DNA from: Natrarchaeobius chitinivorans
GTDB taxonomy: Archaea; Halobacteriota; Halobacteria; Halobacteriales; Natrialbaceae
DNA length: 64,000 nt
NCBI RefSeq assembly: GCF_003841505.1
Contig: NZ_REGA01000003.1
Coordinates: forward strand, 265,941-329,940
Direction of reading: 5' to 3'
The notes beneath the pieces were generated by a model. That model saw nothing but the letters and a program-made list of their open reading frames with translations. It had not been told where the DNA came from and ran no database searches. The translations under genes were made by a program, and so were the position numbers. Shown in pieces: positions 24,511 to 32,779 of the stretch (position 1 is the stretch's first letter; the number at the start of each line of letters is the position of its first letter).

Positions 24511-25134
24511 ATGACCGAAAACAACTACGAACCCGTGGGCGACTCGAGACGAGACTTCATGAAAAAGGGGACACTCGCTGCCACCGCCCTCGCAGTTGGC
24601 GCAGGAGCAGCGAGCACCACTGGTAGCGTCGCTGCTCAAGAGGAGGAAACGGGAGAGGCCGTCGTTCAAGCACACGATTTCTACCCGGATGCTGAGTTCA
24701 CTGTGATAGCTCAATTCGAGACTAGCACGCGGAATGACTTCATCGAACACTACGACCCAGATGAAGCAGAACTCGATGACGACTACGATGTGTACTCGAT
24801 CCGGATCGAAACCGGTGGGGAAGGCGGAACGCTGGCGCACCTGATGATCGACAACGGCGCCGTGGAGGCAAATGTGGGAGATACCGGAACGATGAACGCG
24901 ACTGCTTCCTTCCTCAACCCTGATTTCAATCTCCTCGAAATTGACGTCACGATGGAGCCCGAGAACGACGTCGACGACGATGATGAAGTTGACGGTGACA
25001 TGGACGACGACGAAGTCGATGATGATGATGATGTAGACGACGACATGAACAACGACGAAGTCAATGATGACATGGACAACGACGAGGTCAACGATAATGA
25101 AGAGAACGACAACGATGACGGTCTCTTCGACTGA
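24511..25134 (+). CDS. Tat-secreted paralog 3 with acidic repeat tail
   Basis: 207 residues. Twin-arginine signal G-D-S-R-R-D-F-M-K-K-G-T with an Ala-rich core ending V-A-A-Q. The mature domain matches paralogs 1 and 2 (D-F-Y-P-D-A-E-F, Q-F-E-T-S-T-R-N-D-F, Y-D-P-D-E-A-E-L-D-D-D, A-S-F-L-N-P-D-F-N-L-L). Unlike them it has a ~55-residue tail of D-D-D-E-V-D and N-D-E-V-N-D repeats, which could bind cations or extend from the cell surface. ATG 24511 is chosen because the M-T-E-N start matches paralog 1; longer readings upstream are not conserved. Confidence 0.75.
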   Translation: MTENNYEPVGDSRRDFMKKGTLAATALAVGAGAASTTGSVAAQEEETGEAVVQAHDFYPDAEFTVIAQFETSTRNDFIEHYDPDEAELDDDYDVYSIRIETGGEGGTLAHLMIDNGAVEANVGDTGTMNATASFLNPDFNLLEIDVTMEPENDVDDDDEVDGDMDDDEVDDDDDVDDDMNNDEVNDDMDNDEVNDNEENDNDDGLFD

Positions 25135-25214
25135 AAGGAGAAGTTAATAATAACTGACACAGGAGTCGAACGAACTCCTCTCCCGAAGGAGTGAACTTCG
25201 ACTCCGAGGTCACT

Positions 25215-25715
25215 ATGACACGAAGAGATCGACACACACGTCGAACGGTATTGAAACTTGTCGGGGCAACCGGAGCAGTGGCAGTCTTGGCGGGTTGTGC
25301 CGACGAGGGTCCTGGCGAAGAGGAAGACGAAAATGACGTAGTAGACGACGAGGAAGACGAAAATGACGTAGTAGACGACGAGGACGACGATGAAGTGGAC
25401 GACGAGGACGACGATGAAGTGGACGACGAGGACGACGAAGAAGTGGAAACGTACACACTAACGATTGACGTTCAAGACGAGGACGAAGAACCACTCGAGG
25501 GTGCCACCGTCCACGTCGATGGAGCGGACGTCGACGAAGAGGATGAAACTGGCGAGGACGGACAGGTCGAGTTCGCCGATCTCGGGGAAGGGGAGTACAC
25601 GGTCAGCGTCGAACACGAAGTAGGAGAACACGAGGGCACCGTGGAAATCGACGATGAAGACGTTTCGGGAACTGTGACACTCGGCGATAACGATGAAAAC
25701 GACGATGACGAGTAA
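25215..25715 (+). CDS. Tat lipoprotein with acidic repeats and a carboxypeptidase-regulatory-like domain
   Basis: 166 residues. Signal: R-R-T-V-L-K-L-V-G-A followed by the lipobox L-A-G-C, so the mature protein is probably lipid-anchored outside the cell. Next come about 45 residues of acidic repeats: E-E-D-E-N-D-V-V-D-D twice (30-bp DNA repeat) and E-D-D-D-E-V-D-D copies (24-bp DNA repeat). The C-terminal 85 residues resemble a CarboxypepD_reg/PEGA-like beta fold (L-E-G-A-T-V-H-V-D-G, G-E-Y-T-V-S-V-E). The acidic tail type matches paralog 3 upstream, about 80 bp away. Confidence 0.75.
   Translation: MTRRDRHTRRTVLKLVGATGAVAVLAGCADEGPGEEEDENDVVDDEEDENDVVDDEDDDEVDDEDDDEVDDEDDEEVETYTLTIDVQDEDEEPLEGATVHVDGADVDEEDETGEDGQVEFADLGEGEYTVSVEHEVGEHEGTVEIDDEDVSGTVTLGDNDENDDDE
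25326..25445. repeat. Tandem coding repeats (30 bp x2, 24 bp x3)
   Basis: The 30-bp unit encodes E-E-D-E-N-D-V-V-D-D and the 24-bp unit E-D-D-D-E-V-D-D. Unit lengths are multiples of three and copies are nearly identical, so recent expansion or slippage is likely. Confidence 0.75.
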
Positions 25716-26017
25716 CGAACGACGTCCTCGTCGACACCGTCGATGCCGACGATGAGAACGCTGATATTGCCCACGAATAAATCACTCATCCATAATTTTA
25801 CGAGTTTCTATGTTGCGTTCGTAATCGTTTTCGTGGCCGCGTTGATCGTCCGATCGTGACGGCGCCGAAACTCGAGAACCGCCTGGTTGCGACGATCGAT
25901 CCATCGTGGGAAACGCAGCGAGGCGGCGTCCAAAATCTGCGTGATCTTGACTCGACAGCCGTTGATGCGGTGTGAGCGTGGTGTACAGAGGCGACCGACC
26001 GTACGAGAAACAGAGAG

Positions 26018-26476
26018 TCAGGACTCTCCGTCGGCCCCTTCGAACTGTTCTTCGGGGACGAGTGCCAGGACCTCGTCTATTTCGAGGGCCTCGATTAACG
26101 CGGCCGGTTCACCGTCGACGAGGACGAGGCCGCTGCCGGGTGCGGCGTCGACGACGGTTACGTGGTCGGTTTCCTCGAGATGAGATTCGACTTCCTCAAT
26201 CGCTGCTTCGAAGAGCTCGAGTTGACCCTCTTCTAGCTCCTCCTGTGCCTCGTTCTCTTCGATTTCACCCTCTTCCAGCCGTTCTACGATCTCCGCTTGC
26301 ATCTCTGTGAGGTCGTCCCTGTCGACGCCCACCGAGATGCCGATGGTGTATTCGTCGTTTGGATCCGAATCATCTTCGGACTCGTCGTCAGCGTCCGCGG
26401 CGGTCCGTCCGGTCAGTGCGAGTGCAGCGGCGGTGCCGCCGAGTTGTATCGCTCGACGGCGAGGGAAACCCGTCAT
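26018..26476 (-). CDS. Tat-exported acidic protein, unknown function
   Basis: 152 residues. The N-terminus F-P-R-R-R-A-I-Q-L-G-G then an Ala/Leu-rich core is a twin-arginine signal. The mature part has a negatively charged amphipathic helix (E-I-V-E-R-L-E-E-G-E-I-E-E-N-E-A-Q-E-E-L) and a C-terminal segment with V-V-D-A-A-P-G-S-G-L-V-L-V-D-G. No family recognised. The 302-bp gap 25716-26017 after the convergent lipoprotein gene shows nothing else. Confidence 0.65.
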   Translation of the reverse strand: MTGFPRRRAIQLGGTAAALALTGRTAADADDESEDDSDPNDEYTIGISVGVDRDDLTEMQAEIVERLEEGEIEENEAQEELEEGQLELFEAAIEEVESHLEETDHVTVVDAAPGSGLVLVDGEPAALIEALEIDEVLALVPEEQFEGADGES

Positions 26477-26599
26477 TCAAGGTTTCGACCTCGACGGGTA
26501 GCATGGTTCTTTGCTTTCTTCTGCAGGGTGTTTTCGCCGGCAGACTTCTCGGCGCATCCATCAGCAGTCAAGAAATTCGAGGGGGCCTTCGTTGACACG

Positions 26600-26790
26600 A
26601 TGGCCGATGTCGGGACCGACTCGAGTCCGGCGGCGGAGCCTCGGCTCAGACGGGTGTAGCTGTCACAGTCGCCGCAGTGGTGGGCGCGGTTGCGATCGTC
26701 ACCGAACTCCCGAGCGAACTGGTTGGCAACGTGGGCTCTACAACGGCGGCGGGTGGACGTCCCGGGCGAGGTCAAGGGTGTGTCACTCCG
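26600..26790 (-). pseudogene. Possible zinc-ribbon gene remnant
   Basis: The minus strand here encodes A-H-V-A-N-Q-F-A-R-E-F-G-D-D-R-N-R then H-H-C-G-D-C-D-S-Y-T-R-L-S-R-G-S-A-A-G-L. This looks like the small haloarchaeal two-CxxC zinc-ribbon proteins, but the first Cys pair is incomplete and the flanks do not continue sensibly. Weak call. The rest of 26477-26965 contains no supported gene. Confidence 0.3.
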
Positions 26791-26965
26791 ACCACCCCGT
26801 ATTTCGACTACAAAAATCGGCACACGGCAGCGACCTCCCAACTGGTTTCAAGCCCAAATCCACATTTTCAGCCCGATCATGCGAACGAGAACCTCTGGGG
26901 CAGATTGTCTAAAATGGCTGTAAACGCCGTTATACACTCCGACTACAAAACGGCGAGAAACTGGA

Positions 26966-27039
26966 TCCGCCCTCCCCGATTTGAACGGGGGACAAGTCGA
27001 TCTACAGTCGACTGCTCTACCAGTCTGAGCTAAGGGCGG
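26966..27039 (-). tRNA. tRNA-Tyr (anticodon GTA)
   Basis: The minus strand folds as a 74-nt cloverleaf: acceptor CCGCCCT pairs with AGGGCGG, the D arm contains AGCTCAGACTGGTAGAGC, the anticodon arm GTCGA-CTGTAGA-TCGAC carries GTA, and the T arm CCCCCGTTCAAATCGGGGA has GTTCAAAT. No intron and no encoded CCA. Discriminator base A. Confidence 0.97.
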
Positions 27040-27169
27040 TCGCACGTCAACGTAGACCCGGAAGCAAACATAAGGGTTATCATTCTCGCCGACAGCGAAC
27101 GTGTCGGTATCGATGAACGGAAGAATGATTGATATAGGATGGCCCATAACACGGGAGTAACCCGAACGC

Positions 27170-27733
27170 ATGAGCAAGATCACGTTCCGCGCGGACGACG
27201 ACCTCGTCGAGGAACTCGAGGCCCTCGAGACGTCCAAAAGCGAAGCGATGCGCGAGGCGCTCAGGTCGTACCTCGACGCGCCGTCCGAGAGCGAGCGATC
27301 GCCGGAACGTGACTCTCAGGAGACGGCGATCGACGACCTCGTCCGCGAACGCGTCGACGATCTGCTCACGGACCGCCTCGAACCAGTCGACAGGACGCGT
27401 CGTACACACGCACGCGAGCCACAGGACGTCAACGTCACAATCTCGCTCGAGGGGGTCGACGACCGAGCGGTCGAGACGACGAACGAACGCGAACGAGTGC
27501 CGCCGTCGGACGGCGACAGACGAGTCGGTACTCCAAACCCCGGCTCCGGCGGAACGCAATGCGGCCAGTGCGGGGAACACGTCGACGACGACCACGTGTA
27601 CTGCCCGAACTGCGGCGAAAAAGCCTCACACCGCCTGTTCTGTGAATGTGGTGACGAACTCCGATCCGACTGGGCGTTTTGCCCGAGCTGTGGCCGTCGA
27701 ACGCCCGCTGCGGACGTCCTCGAGTCGGGGTAG
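27170..27733 (+). CDS. cdrL: CdrL: ribbon-helix-helix regulator with double zinc ribbon
   Basis: 187 residues. The N-terminal ~45 residues form a ribbon-helix-helix DNA-binding domain (I-T-F-R-A-D-D-D-L, S-K-S-E-A-M-R-E-A-L-R). A charged linker follows. The C-terminus has zinc ribbons C-G-Q-C near 137, C-P-N-C near 153, C-E-C and C-P-S-C near 178. This matches CdrL, reported in haloarchaea to bind the cdrS promoter and regulate the cdrS-ftsZ2 operon, which lies directly downstream here. The identification rests on architecture and synteny. Confidence 0.8.
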   Translation: MSKITFRADDDLVEELEALETSKSEAMREALRSYLDAPSESERSPERDSQETAIDDLVRERVDDLLTDRLEPVDRTRRTHAREPQDVNVTISLEGVDDRAVETTNERERVPPSDGDRRVGTPNPGSGGTQCGQCGEHVDDDHVYCPNCGEKASHRLFCECGDELRSDWAFCPSCGRRTPAADVLESG

Positions 27734-27751
27734 TACGAATCGACGAGTGTC

Positions 27752-27921
27752 GTAAGACGTTGAAAGTCACGTCTGACGATAGTTTTATTACCCTTGCCAC
27801 TATTCCGTTTATTCGCGTAAGACGATTGTCTTACAACGGCGAGGAAATGGCGAAAACGTGCGAACCAGGTCCTCTCCAGCGTAAGACACGCTGCGTCTGA
27901 CAGGGGCGCGCGACGTCTTAC
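27752..27921. promoter_or_regulatory. cdrS-ftsZ2 promoter region with repeated GTAAGAC/GTCTTAC half-sites
   Basis: A perfect palindrome GTAAGAC-GATT-GTCTTAC lies at 27817-27834. Further half-sites are GTAAGAC 27752-27758 with GTCTGAC 27771-27777, GTAAGAC 27881-27887 with GTCTGAC 27895-27901, and GTCTTAC 27915-27921. TATA-like TTTATTA (27784) and TTTATTC (27808) sit among them. Ribbon-helix-helix proteins bind such paired short repeats, so this is the likely CdrL and/or CdrS operator. Confidence 0.7.
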
Positions 27922-27939
27922 CCACAGGGGAATACAACA

Positions 27940-28119
27940 ATGGAGCGTGTGACACTGCGAATTCCGAAACAGCAGATCGAGGAGGTCGAACAGCTCGTCG
28001 ATTCGGGTGAGTTCCCGAACCGAAGTGAAGCAATCCGGTCGGCAGTACGCGAGATGATCAACGAACAGTACGACGGACAGACCGAGCAGACCGGCAAACG
28101 AACGTGGGCCAAGGTGTAA
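27940..28119 (+). CDS. cdrS: CdrS: short ribbon-helix-helix cell-division regulator
   Basis: 59 residues: M-E-R-V-T-L-R-I-P start (ribbon), then two helices with [12 protein letters not shown]. This is the CopG/RHH architecture of CdrS, shown in haloarchaea to control ftsZ2 and other division genes. The ATG at 27940 and TAA at 28117-28119 leave two bases before the ftsZ2 ATG, so the two form an operon. The C-terminal tail T-G-K-R-T-W-A-K-V is basic. Confidence 0.92.
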   Translation: MERVTLRIPKQQIEEVEQLVDSGEFPNRSEAIRSAVREMINEQYDGQTEQTGKRTWAKV

Positions 28120-28121
28120 CG

Positions 28122-29306
28122 ATGCAGGATATCGTTCAGGACGCCCTCGAAAACGCAGAACAGGAGGCCCGCGAGATGGACGCCGAACTCGACGACGACG
28201 AGTTCGGTGATCCACGAATCGTCATCGTCGGCTGTGGCGGTGCCGGGAACAACACGATCAATCGTCTGTACAATATCGGCGTCGACGGTGCCGACACCGT
28301 GGCGGTCAACACGGACAAACAGCACCTGAAGATGATAGAGGCCGACACGAAGATTCTCGTCGGCAAGTCGCTGACGAACGGACTCGGTGCGGGTGGCGAC
28401 CCGTCGATGGGCGAACGCGCCACCGAGATGGCCCAGAGCACGGTCAAGGAGGTCCTTGGGGATGCGGACCTCGTCTTCGTGACCGCGGGCATGGGTGGCG
28501 GTACCGGGACCGGTGCGGCACCGGTCGTCTCGAAGATCGCCAAAGAACAGGGTGCGATCGTCGTCGGCATGGTCTCGACGCCATTCAACGTCGAGCGTGC
28601 CCGGACGGTGAAAGCCGAGGAAGGCCTCGAGAAGCTGCGCGAGCAGGCCGACTCGATCATCGTCCTCGACAACAACCGGCTGCTCGATTACGTCCCGAAC
28701 CTCCCGATCGGCAAAGCGTTCTCGGTGATGGACCAGATCATCGCAGAGACCGTCAAAGGTATTTCGGAGACGATCACCCAGCCCTCGCTGATCAACCTGG
28801 ACTACGCGGACATGTCCACGATCATGAACCAGGGCGGCGTTGCGGTGATGCTCGTCGGCGAAACACAGGACAAGAACAAGACCAACGAGGTCGTCAAGGA
28901 CGCGATGAACCACCCGCTGTTGGACGTTGACTATCGCGGCGCTTCGGGCGGACTCGTCCACATCACTGGCGGTCCCGACCTCACGCTGAAGGAGGCCGAA
29001 GGCATCGCCGATAACATCACCGAGCGCCTCGAGGCCTCGGCGAACGTCATCTGGGGCGCGCGTATCCAGGAGAACTACAAAGGAAAAGTGCGCGTGATGG
29101 CGATCATGACGGGGGTCCAGAGCGCACAGGTGCTCGGCCCGACGACGCAGAAACAGGCCGACAAGTCGCGTGCGAGCATCGAGGGGCTGAACGAGGCAGA
29201 CTTCGACGCGAGCAACAACGTCGAGTCGAACTCCGGGTTCGGTGCCCAGAGCGACGGCGGCCGCGAGGAACTCGAGAAACAGAACGGCGTCGACGTCATC
29301 CGATAA
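28122..29306 (+). CDS. ftsZ2: Tubulin-like cell division protein FtsZ2
   Basis: 394 residues. GTPase that forms the cytokinetic ring together with FtsZ1; FtsZ2 is needed for constriction in haloarchaea. The tubulin signature G-G-G-T-G-T-G is at residues 125-131, with C-G-G-A-G-N-N near 38-44 and the T7 loop N-L-D-Y-A-D. The 30-residue acidic N-terminal extension and a ~45-residue Ser/Asn/Glu-rich C-terminal tail are usual for the paralog. ATG 28122 follows the cdrS stop by two bases; a GTG 18 bases upstream is not needed. Confidence 0.96.
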   Translation: MQDIVQDALENAEQEAREMDAELDDDEFGDPRIVIVGCGGAGNNTINRLYNIGVDGADTVAVNTDKQHLKMIEADTKILVGKSLTNGLGAGGDPSMGERATEMAQSTVKEVLGDADLVFVTAGMGGGTGTGAAPVVSKIAKEQGAIVVGMVSTPFNVERARTVKAEEGLEKLREQADSIIVLDNNRLLDYVPNLPIGKAFSVMDQIIAETVKGISETITQPSLINLDYADMSTIMNQGGVAVMLVGETQDKNKTNEVVKDAMNHPLLDVDYRGASGGLVHITGGPDLTLKEAEGIADNITERLEASANVIWGARIQENYKGKVRVMAIMTGVQSAQVLGPTTQKQADKSRASIEGLNEADFDASNNVESNSGFGAQSDGGREELEKQNGVDVIR

Positions 29307-29623
29307 CCCTTCGCCGCGATCGCGTTCGAGGGGAAGTGGACCGACGGACCGATTTATCCGCGTGACCGCAAGACGGGCTGCGGCCGTGCTGGAACTGACT
29401 GCGGGCAGACCGTATGACGACAGGCTGGCGTGATTTTCACGGACTGTCTCGTTCCCAGGAGTGTCGATGGTGCGTCCGAACACTTCCGTAAACGCACCGC
29501 TCGTGCTTTAAGGCGTCCGAATAGCCAATCCATCCTGACATCAGAGAACACATGTGGTATCAGTTACACTGCTCCACTATGCGGAGTCGGCGAGGCTGCG
29601 CGGTGGGTGACCGATACCGGAGC

Positions 29624-29677
29624 TGGAGAAAGCGGTGGCCCGCACGCGGATGGAGAAAGCGGTGGCCCGCACGCGGA
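29624..29677. repeat. 27-bp direct repeat ahead of the DedA-like gene
   Basis: GAGAAAGCGGTGGCCCGCAC plus CGGATG/CGGAGG occurs twice in tandem. It lies at the edge of the 379-bp gap after ftsZ2 (29307-29685), in which I see no gene or clear RNA. Confidence 0.65.
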
Positions 29678-29685
29678 GGTGGTGG

Positions 29686-30225
29686 ATGGACCTCGTAGCG
29701 ATTGCCGTCTCGATCGGCGTTCCGATTCTCGTCGTCCTCTTCTATCTCGAGGGGCTGGTCGTCGGAAAACTGTTGCAGCCGCCGGTCGTCTTCGTCGGGT
29801 ACGTGACGGTGGCCGACCCCGGTAGTGCGCTAACGCTCGCGGCCGTCGTCGGTTGTGTCGGCGCGGCGACGGTCGGGCAGTGGACGCTCTATCGGGGGTT
29901 CAACGAGGAGTCTTCGGAGTTCTTCGGGCTCCGTCGGACGGTGCCGTACCTCGAGTCGCTTCCGGAGGTCGTTCAGGGTCGAATCAGCGAGCGCCGCCTC
30001 GCGTTCGTCGAACGCCAGTTCGAGTCCTACGGCGGGATGGCCATCTGTGTGACGAACGCTGTCCCCGGAATTCGGGGGTTGATGACGATCGTTGCGGGGG
30101 TGAGCGCCTATCCACTCCGACGGTTCCTCTTCGTTTCCGGAGTCGGCAACTGTCTGTACGTCGGAGTCTTGCTCGCGACGGCGTGGGGACTGCTCGGGGC
30201 CGCCCGTATTGTCGGCATCACCTGA
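29686..30225 (+). CDS. DedA/VTT-family membrane protein
   Basis: 179 residues with four to five membrane segments in the DedA-like (SNARE-associated/VTT) arrangement. The family region F-V-E-R-Q-F-E-S-Y-G-G-M-A-I then a Pro-Gly-I-R-G motif (V-P-G-I-R-G-L) near residue 125 matches the conserved G-x-x-P-G-x-R core. Proposed roles are lipid or ion transport. ATG 29686 has a strong GGAGGTG ribosome site just before it. An ATG at 29650 would add residues coded by a 27-bp direct repeat. Confidence 0.75.
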   Translation: MDLVAIAVSIGVPILVVLFYLEGLVVGKLLQPPVVFVGYVTVADPGSALTLAAVVGCVGAATVGQWTLYRGFNEESSEFFGLRRTVPYLESLPEVVQGRISERRLAFVERQFESYGGMAICVTNAVPGIRGLMTIVAGVSAYPLRRFLFVSGVGNCLYVGVLLATAWGLLGAARIVGIT

Positions 30226-30480
30226 TGTAAGACACGTCGTACGACGCGAGTACTGGCCGCAGGTCGGACAGGCGGGCGCTTCGAGCACCGATCACGTCCG
30301 CCGGATTTCGCGGCTGTCGAGCCACGCTCGGTCCGCTCCCCGAGGCTTGCACCGTCGTCGCCGGTGTATTCGTCGGAGGGGATTCCGGCGAACTTTTCGC
30401 ACCTCGAGCGCACCGAGTAGCGTTCCGGAGTTGGTCTCCTCGAGGCCGGAGCGCAACTACTGGGTCTCCCCACGGTAGCC
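30226..30480 (-). pseudogene. Possible decayed zinc-ribbon gene
   Basis: Different minus-strand frames hold protein-like pieces: C-E-K-F-A-G-I-P-S-D-E-Y-T-G-D-D-G (about 30345-30410) and R-A-W-L-D-S-R-E-I-R-R-T then, after a stop, A-C-P-T-C-G-Q-Y-S-R-R-T-T-C (about 30230-30320). Together they suggest one small zinc-binding protein broken by frameshifts. Weak evidence. From 30481 to 30700 I see only the kinase promoter region. Confidence 0.3.
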
Positions 30481-30700
30481 TCAGTCGCGCATGAACGACC
30501 ACCGTCCCGTTTCTCGCGTTTGGAGAGGGCCGAGATTGGCGTCGATGCAGGTGCCAGCAGCGAATCGCAGGACCGTGATCGTCTCACGAACGCTGTGGTC
30601 GCGTCGTCCGGAAAACGAGCGACAGCGACGAACTCGAGTCATCGGCCTGTCAGGCCGCCACAAACGCTAACCACCCCCGGTACGTTGCGTTTTGCAATCA

Positions 30701-32686
30701 ATGACCTCGTCGTCCCGGATCATCTGCGTTGGGACCGACGACCGGACGACCGAGACGCTGTCGATCGCCCTCGACGAGTACGAGGTTATTCTCGCCGACG
30801 ATATCGCCGTCGAGGACGCGACGGCCGTCGAATGCGTCGTCGTCGATGCCGGGGGGATGGCGGCCCTCGAGAAGCGACTATCGTCGATCGGCGGCCGCGA
30901 TTTCTCCAGCCCGGTCGTGGCGTTTGCGAACCGTGAGTGGTCGCCGGTGGTGCGTGACCTGTTCGCGGCGGGAGCGACCGACGTCGTCAGACGGGAGCCG
31001 ACGCCGAACGACGATGACGTCCATCTCCTCGCCCGGCGGGTCAGCCGTGCCGTGAGCGAGTCCTCTGCCTACAGTGAGCGGGAGACGTCGTCTGGACATT
31101 CCGAATGGCTCGAGACCGGTGAACGGCTCGAGCGGCTCCGAAACCTCGGGTCGGAACTCGGCGACGCCGAGTCCAGAGCCGTCGTGTACGATCTGCTCGT
31201 CGAGGGTGCAGACACCGTCTTCTCGTTCGACGCGTGTACGATCGCCGACGGGGACGGCGACAGAATAGCGGTACGGGCCGCCCGAGGGACGGACCTGCAA
31301 CTCGACGCGGAACCGCTCGAGGCGGATGCGGGGATCGTCGGGCGAACGATCGCCGAGGGCCGGACGATCACGGTCGACGACGTCCGCGAGGTAAACTGGG
31401 CTCGACCGACCGTCGATAGCTACCGTGCGGTGCTGTCGGTGCCGCTCGGGGACACCGCCGCATTCCAGCTCATTTCGACGACGGCTGCGGCCTACGACGA
31501 AACCGACACGTGGCTCGCGGAGCTGCTGTGTACCATCGCGGAGCACGCTGTCGGCCGAACCGCATCCAAGGCGGTACTCACGGCCGAACGGGATTGGTTC
31601 GAGGCACTGTTCGAAAACATCCCCGACGCCGCGATTCAATACGTCGTCGACGAGGACACGCTCCGCATCAAAGACGCAAACGCTGCGTTCGTCCGACTGT
31701 TCGGATACGAGCCGAACGATGCAGTCGGCGAGTCGGTACTCGATCTCATCGTGCCTTCGGGGGTCGAGGCTCCCGTCGAAGCGTCGCTCGAATCGGCTCG
31801 TTCGGCGGAGCGCTTCGAGGAGGAGGTGAGACGGTCGACGGTCGACGGACAGCAGCCGTTTCTCCTGCGAAGCGTCCCCGTCTCGACCGACGGTGCCGAT
31901 CGTCGGGGGTATCTAATCTACACCGACATCCGGATCCAGAAGCGGCGTGAGCGGCAACTCCAGCGGAAGAACGAACGCCTCGACGAGTTCGCCAGCCTCG
32001 TCAGTCACGACCTCCGGAACCCCCTGTCGATCGCGATCGGGAACGCCGAACTCGCACTCGAGCGGGAGTCACTCGAACCGCTCACGATCATCTCCGAAGA
32101 ACTCGAGCGAATGGAGCGGATGATCGAGGAGCTCCTCTCGCTCGCCCGCCAGGGCGACGTCGTCGGCGACCCGTCGCCCGTGGACCTCGGCGTTGCGGCC
32201 GAGGAAGCCTGGACCCACGTTCAGACGGCGAACGCCAGGCTGCACGTCGGTGACCTCCCGACGGTCGACGGCGACCGCTCCCGGATTGAGGAACTGCTCG
32301 AGAACTGCTACCGGAACGCCATCGAGCACGGCGGCACGGACGTATCCGTCACCGTCGGACCGATCGACCGCGAATCGGTCGGGTCGGACGCGTCACCGCT
32401 CGGCGAATCGGGCGGCGTCCCCAGCGACGAGATCGTCGGGTTCGTCGTCGAAGACGACGGTCCTGGCTTCCCCGCCGGCCACGTCGACGAGGTCCTCGAG
32501 TACGGGTTTACGACCGACGACGACGGAACCGGCTTCGGACTGGCGATCGTCGACGAGATCGCGGCCGCCCACGGCTGGTCGGTCGTTACGGCGAACGGAT
32601 CCACGGGCGGCGCACGGCTCGAGTTTCAGTTCGGCGGGCACCCGGCCGTCGATCCGGTCGGTTCCACACAGGAAGGTAGTCGGTGA
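30701..32686 (+). CDS. Soluble sensor histidine kinase (receiver-like, GAF, PAS, HisKA, HATPase)
   Basis: 661 residues, no membrane segments. Residues 1-115 look like a receiver fold without an obvious phosphate-accepting site. A GAF domain follows (about 145-300), then PAS (about 310-425: F-E-N-I-P-D-A-A-I-Q-Y, D-A-N-A-A-F). HisKA has the phospho-acceptor H436 in S-H-D-L-R-N-P-L. HATPase_c has N-A-I-E-H-G-G, E-D-D-G-P-G-F and G-T-G-F-G-L-A-I-V. A haloarchaeal orphan kinase; no response regulator is adjacent. Signal unknown. Confidence 0.9.
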   Translation: MTSSSRIICVGTDDRTTETLSIALDEYEVILADDIAVEDATAVECVVVDAGGMAALEKRLSSIGGRDFSSPVVAFANREWSPVVRDLFAAGATDVVRREPTPNDDDVHLLARRVSRAVSESSAYSERETSSGHSEWLETGERLERLRNLGSELGDAESRAVVYDLLVEGADTVFSFDACTIADGDGDRIAVRAARGTDLQLDAEPLEADAGIVGRTIAEGRTITVDDVREVNWARPTVDSYRAVLSVPLGDTAAFQLISTTAAAYDETDTWLAELLCTIAEHAVGRTASKAVLTAERDWFEALFENIPDAAIQYVVDEDTLRIKDANAAFVRLFGYEPNDAVGESVLDLIVPSGVEAPVEASLESARSAERFEEEVRRSTVDGQQPFLLRSVPVSTDGADRRGYLIYTDIRIQKRRERQLQRKNERLDEFASLVSHDLRNPLSIAIGNAELALERESLEPLTIISEELERMERMIEELLSLARQGDVVGDPSPVDLGVAAEEAWTHVQTANARLHVGDLPTVDGDRSRIEELLENCYRNAIEHGGTDVSVTVGPIDRESVGSDASPLGESGGVPSDEIVGFVVEDDGPGFPAGHVDEVLEYGFTTDDDGTGFGLAIVDEIAAAHGWSVVTANGSTGGARLEFQFGGHPAVDPVGSTQEGSR

Positions 32687-32779
32687 CCGGTCGCTCGATC
32701 GGGTGTTCCGGTACCGAACCGTACCGGGTGGTACTACTGGGCCAATAGACTTTCAGTGTATCACGCCCTGAAACCGGTG

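Noticed and set aside
26511..26912. Plus-strand open frame ahead of the tRNA
   Set aside because: No start context or family likeness; one frame runs on into the antisense of the tRNA-Tyr gene.
30229..30235. GTAAGAC half-site like those before cdrS
   Set aside because: Single half-site at the end of a gene, without a partner repeat; expected by chance.
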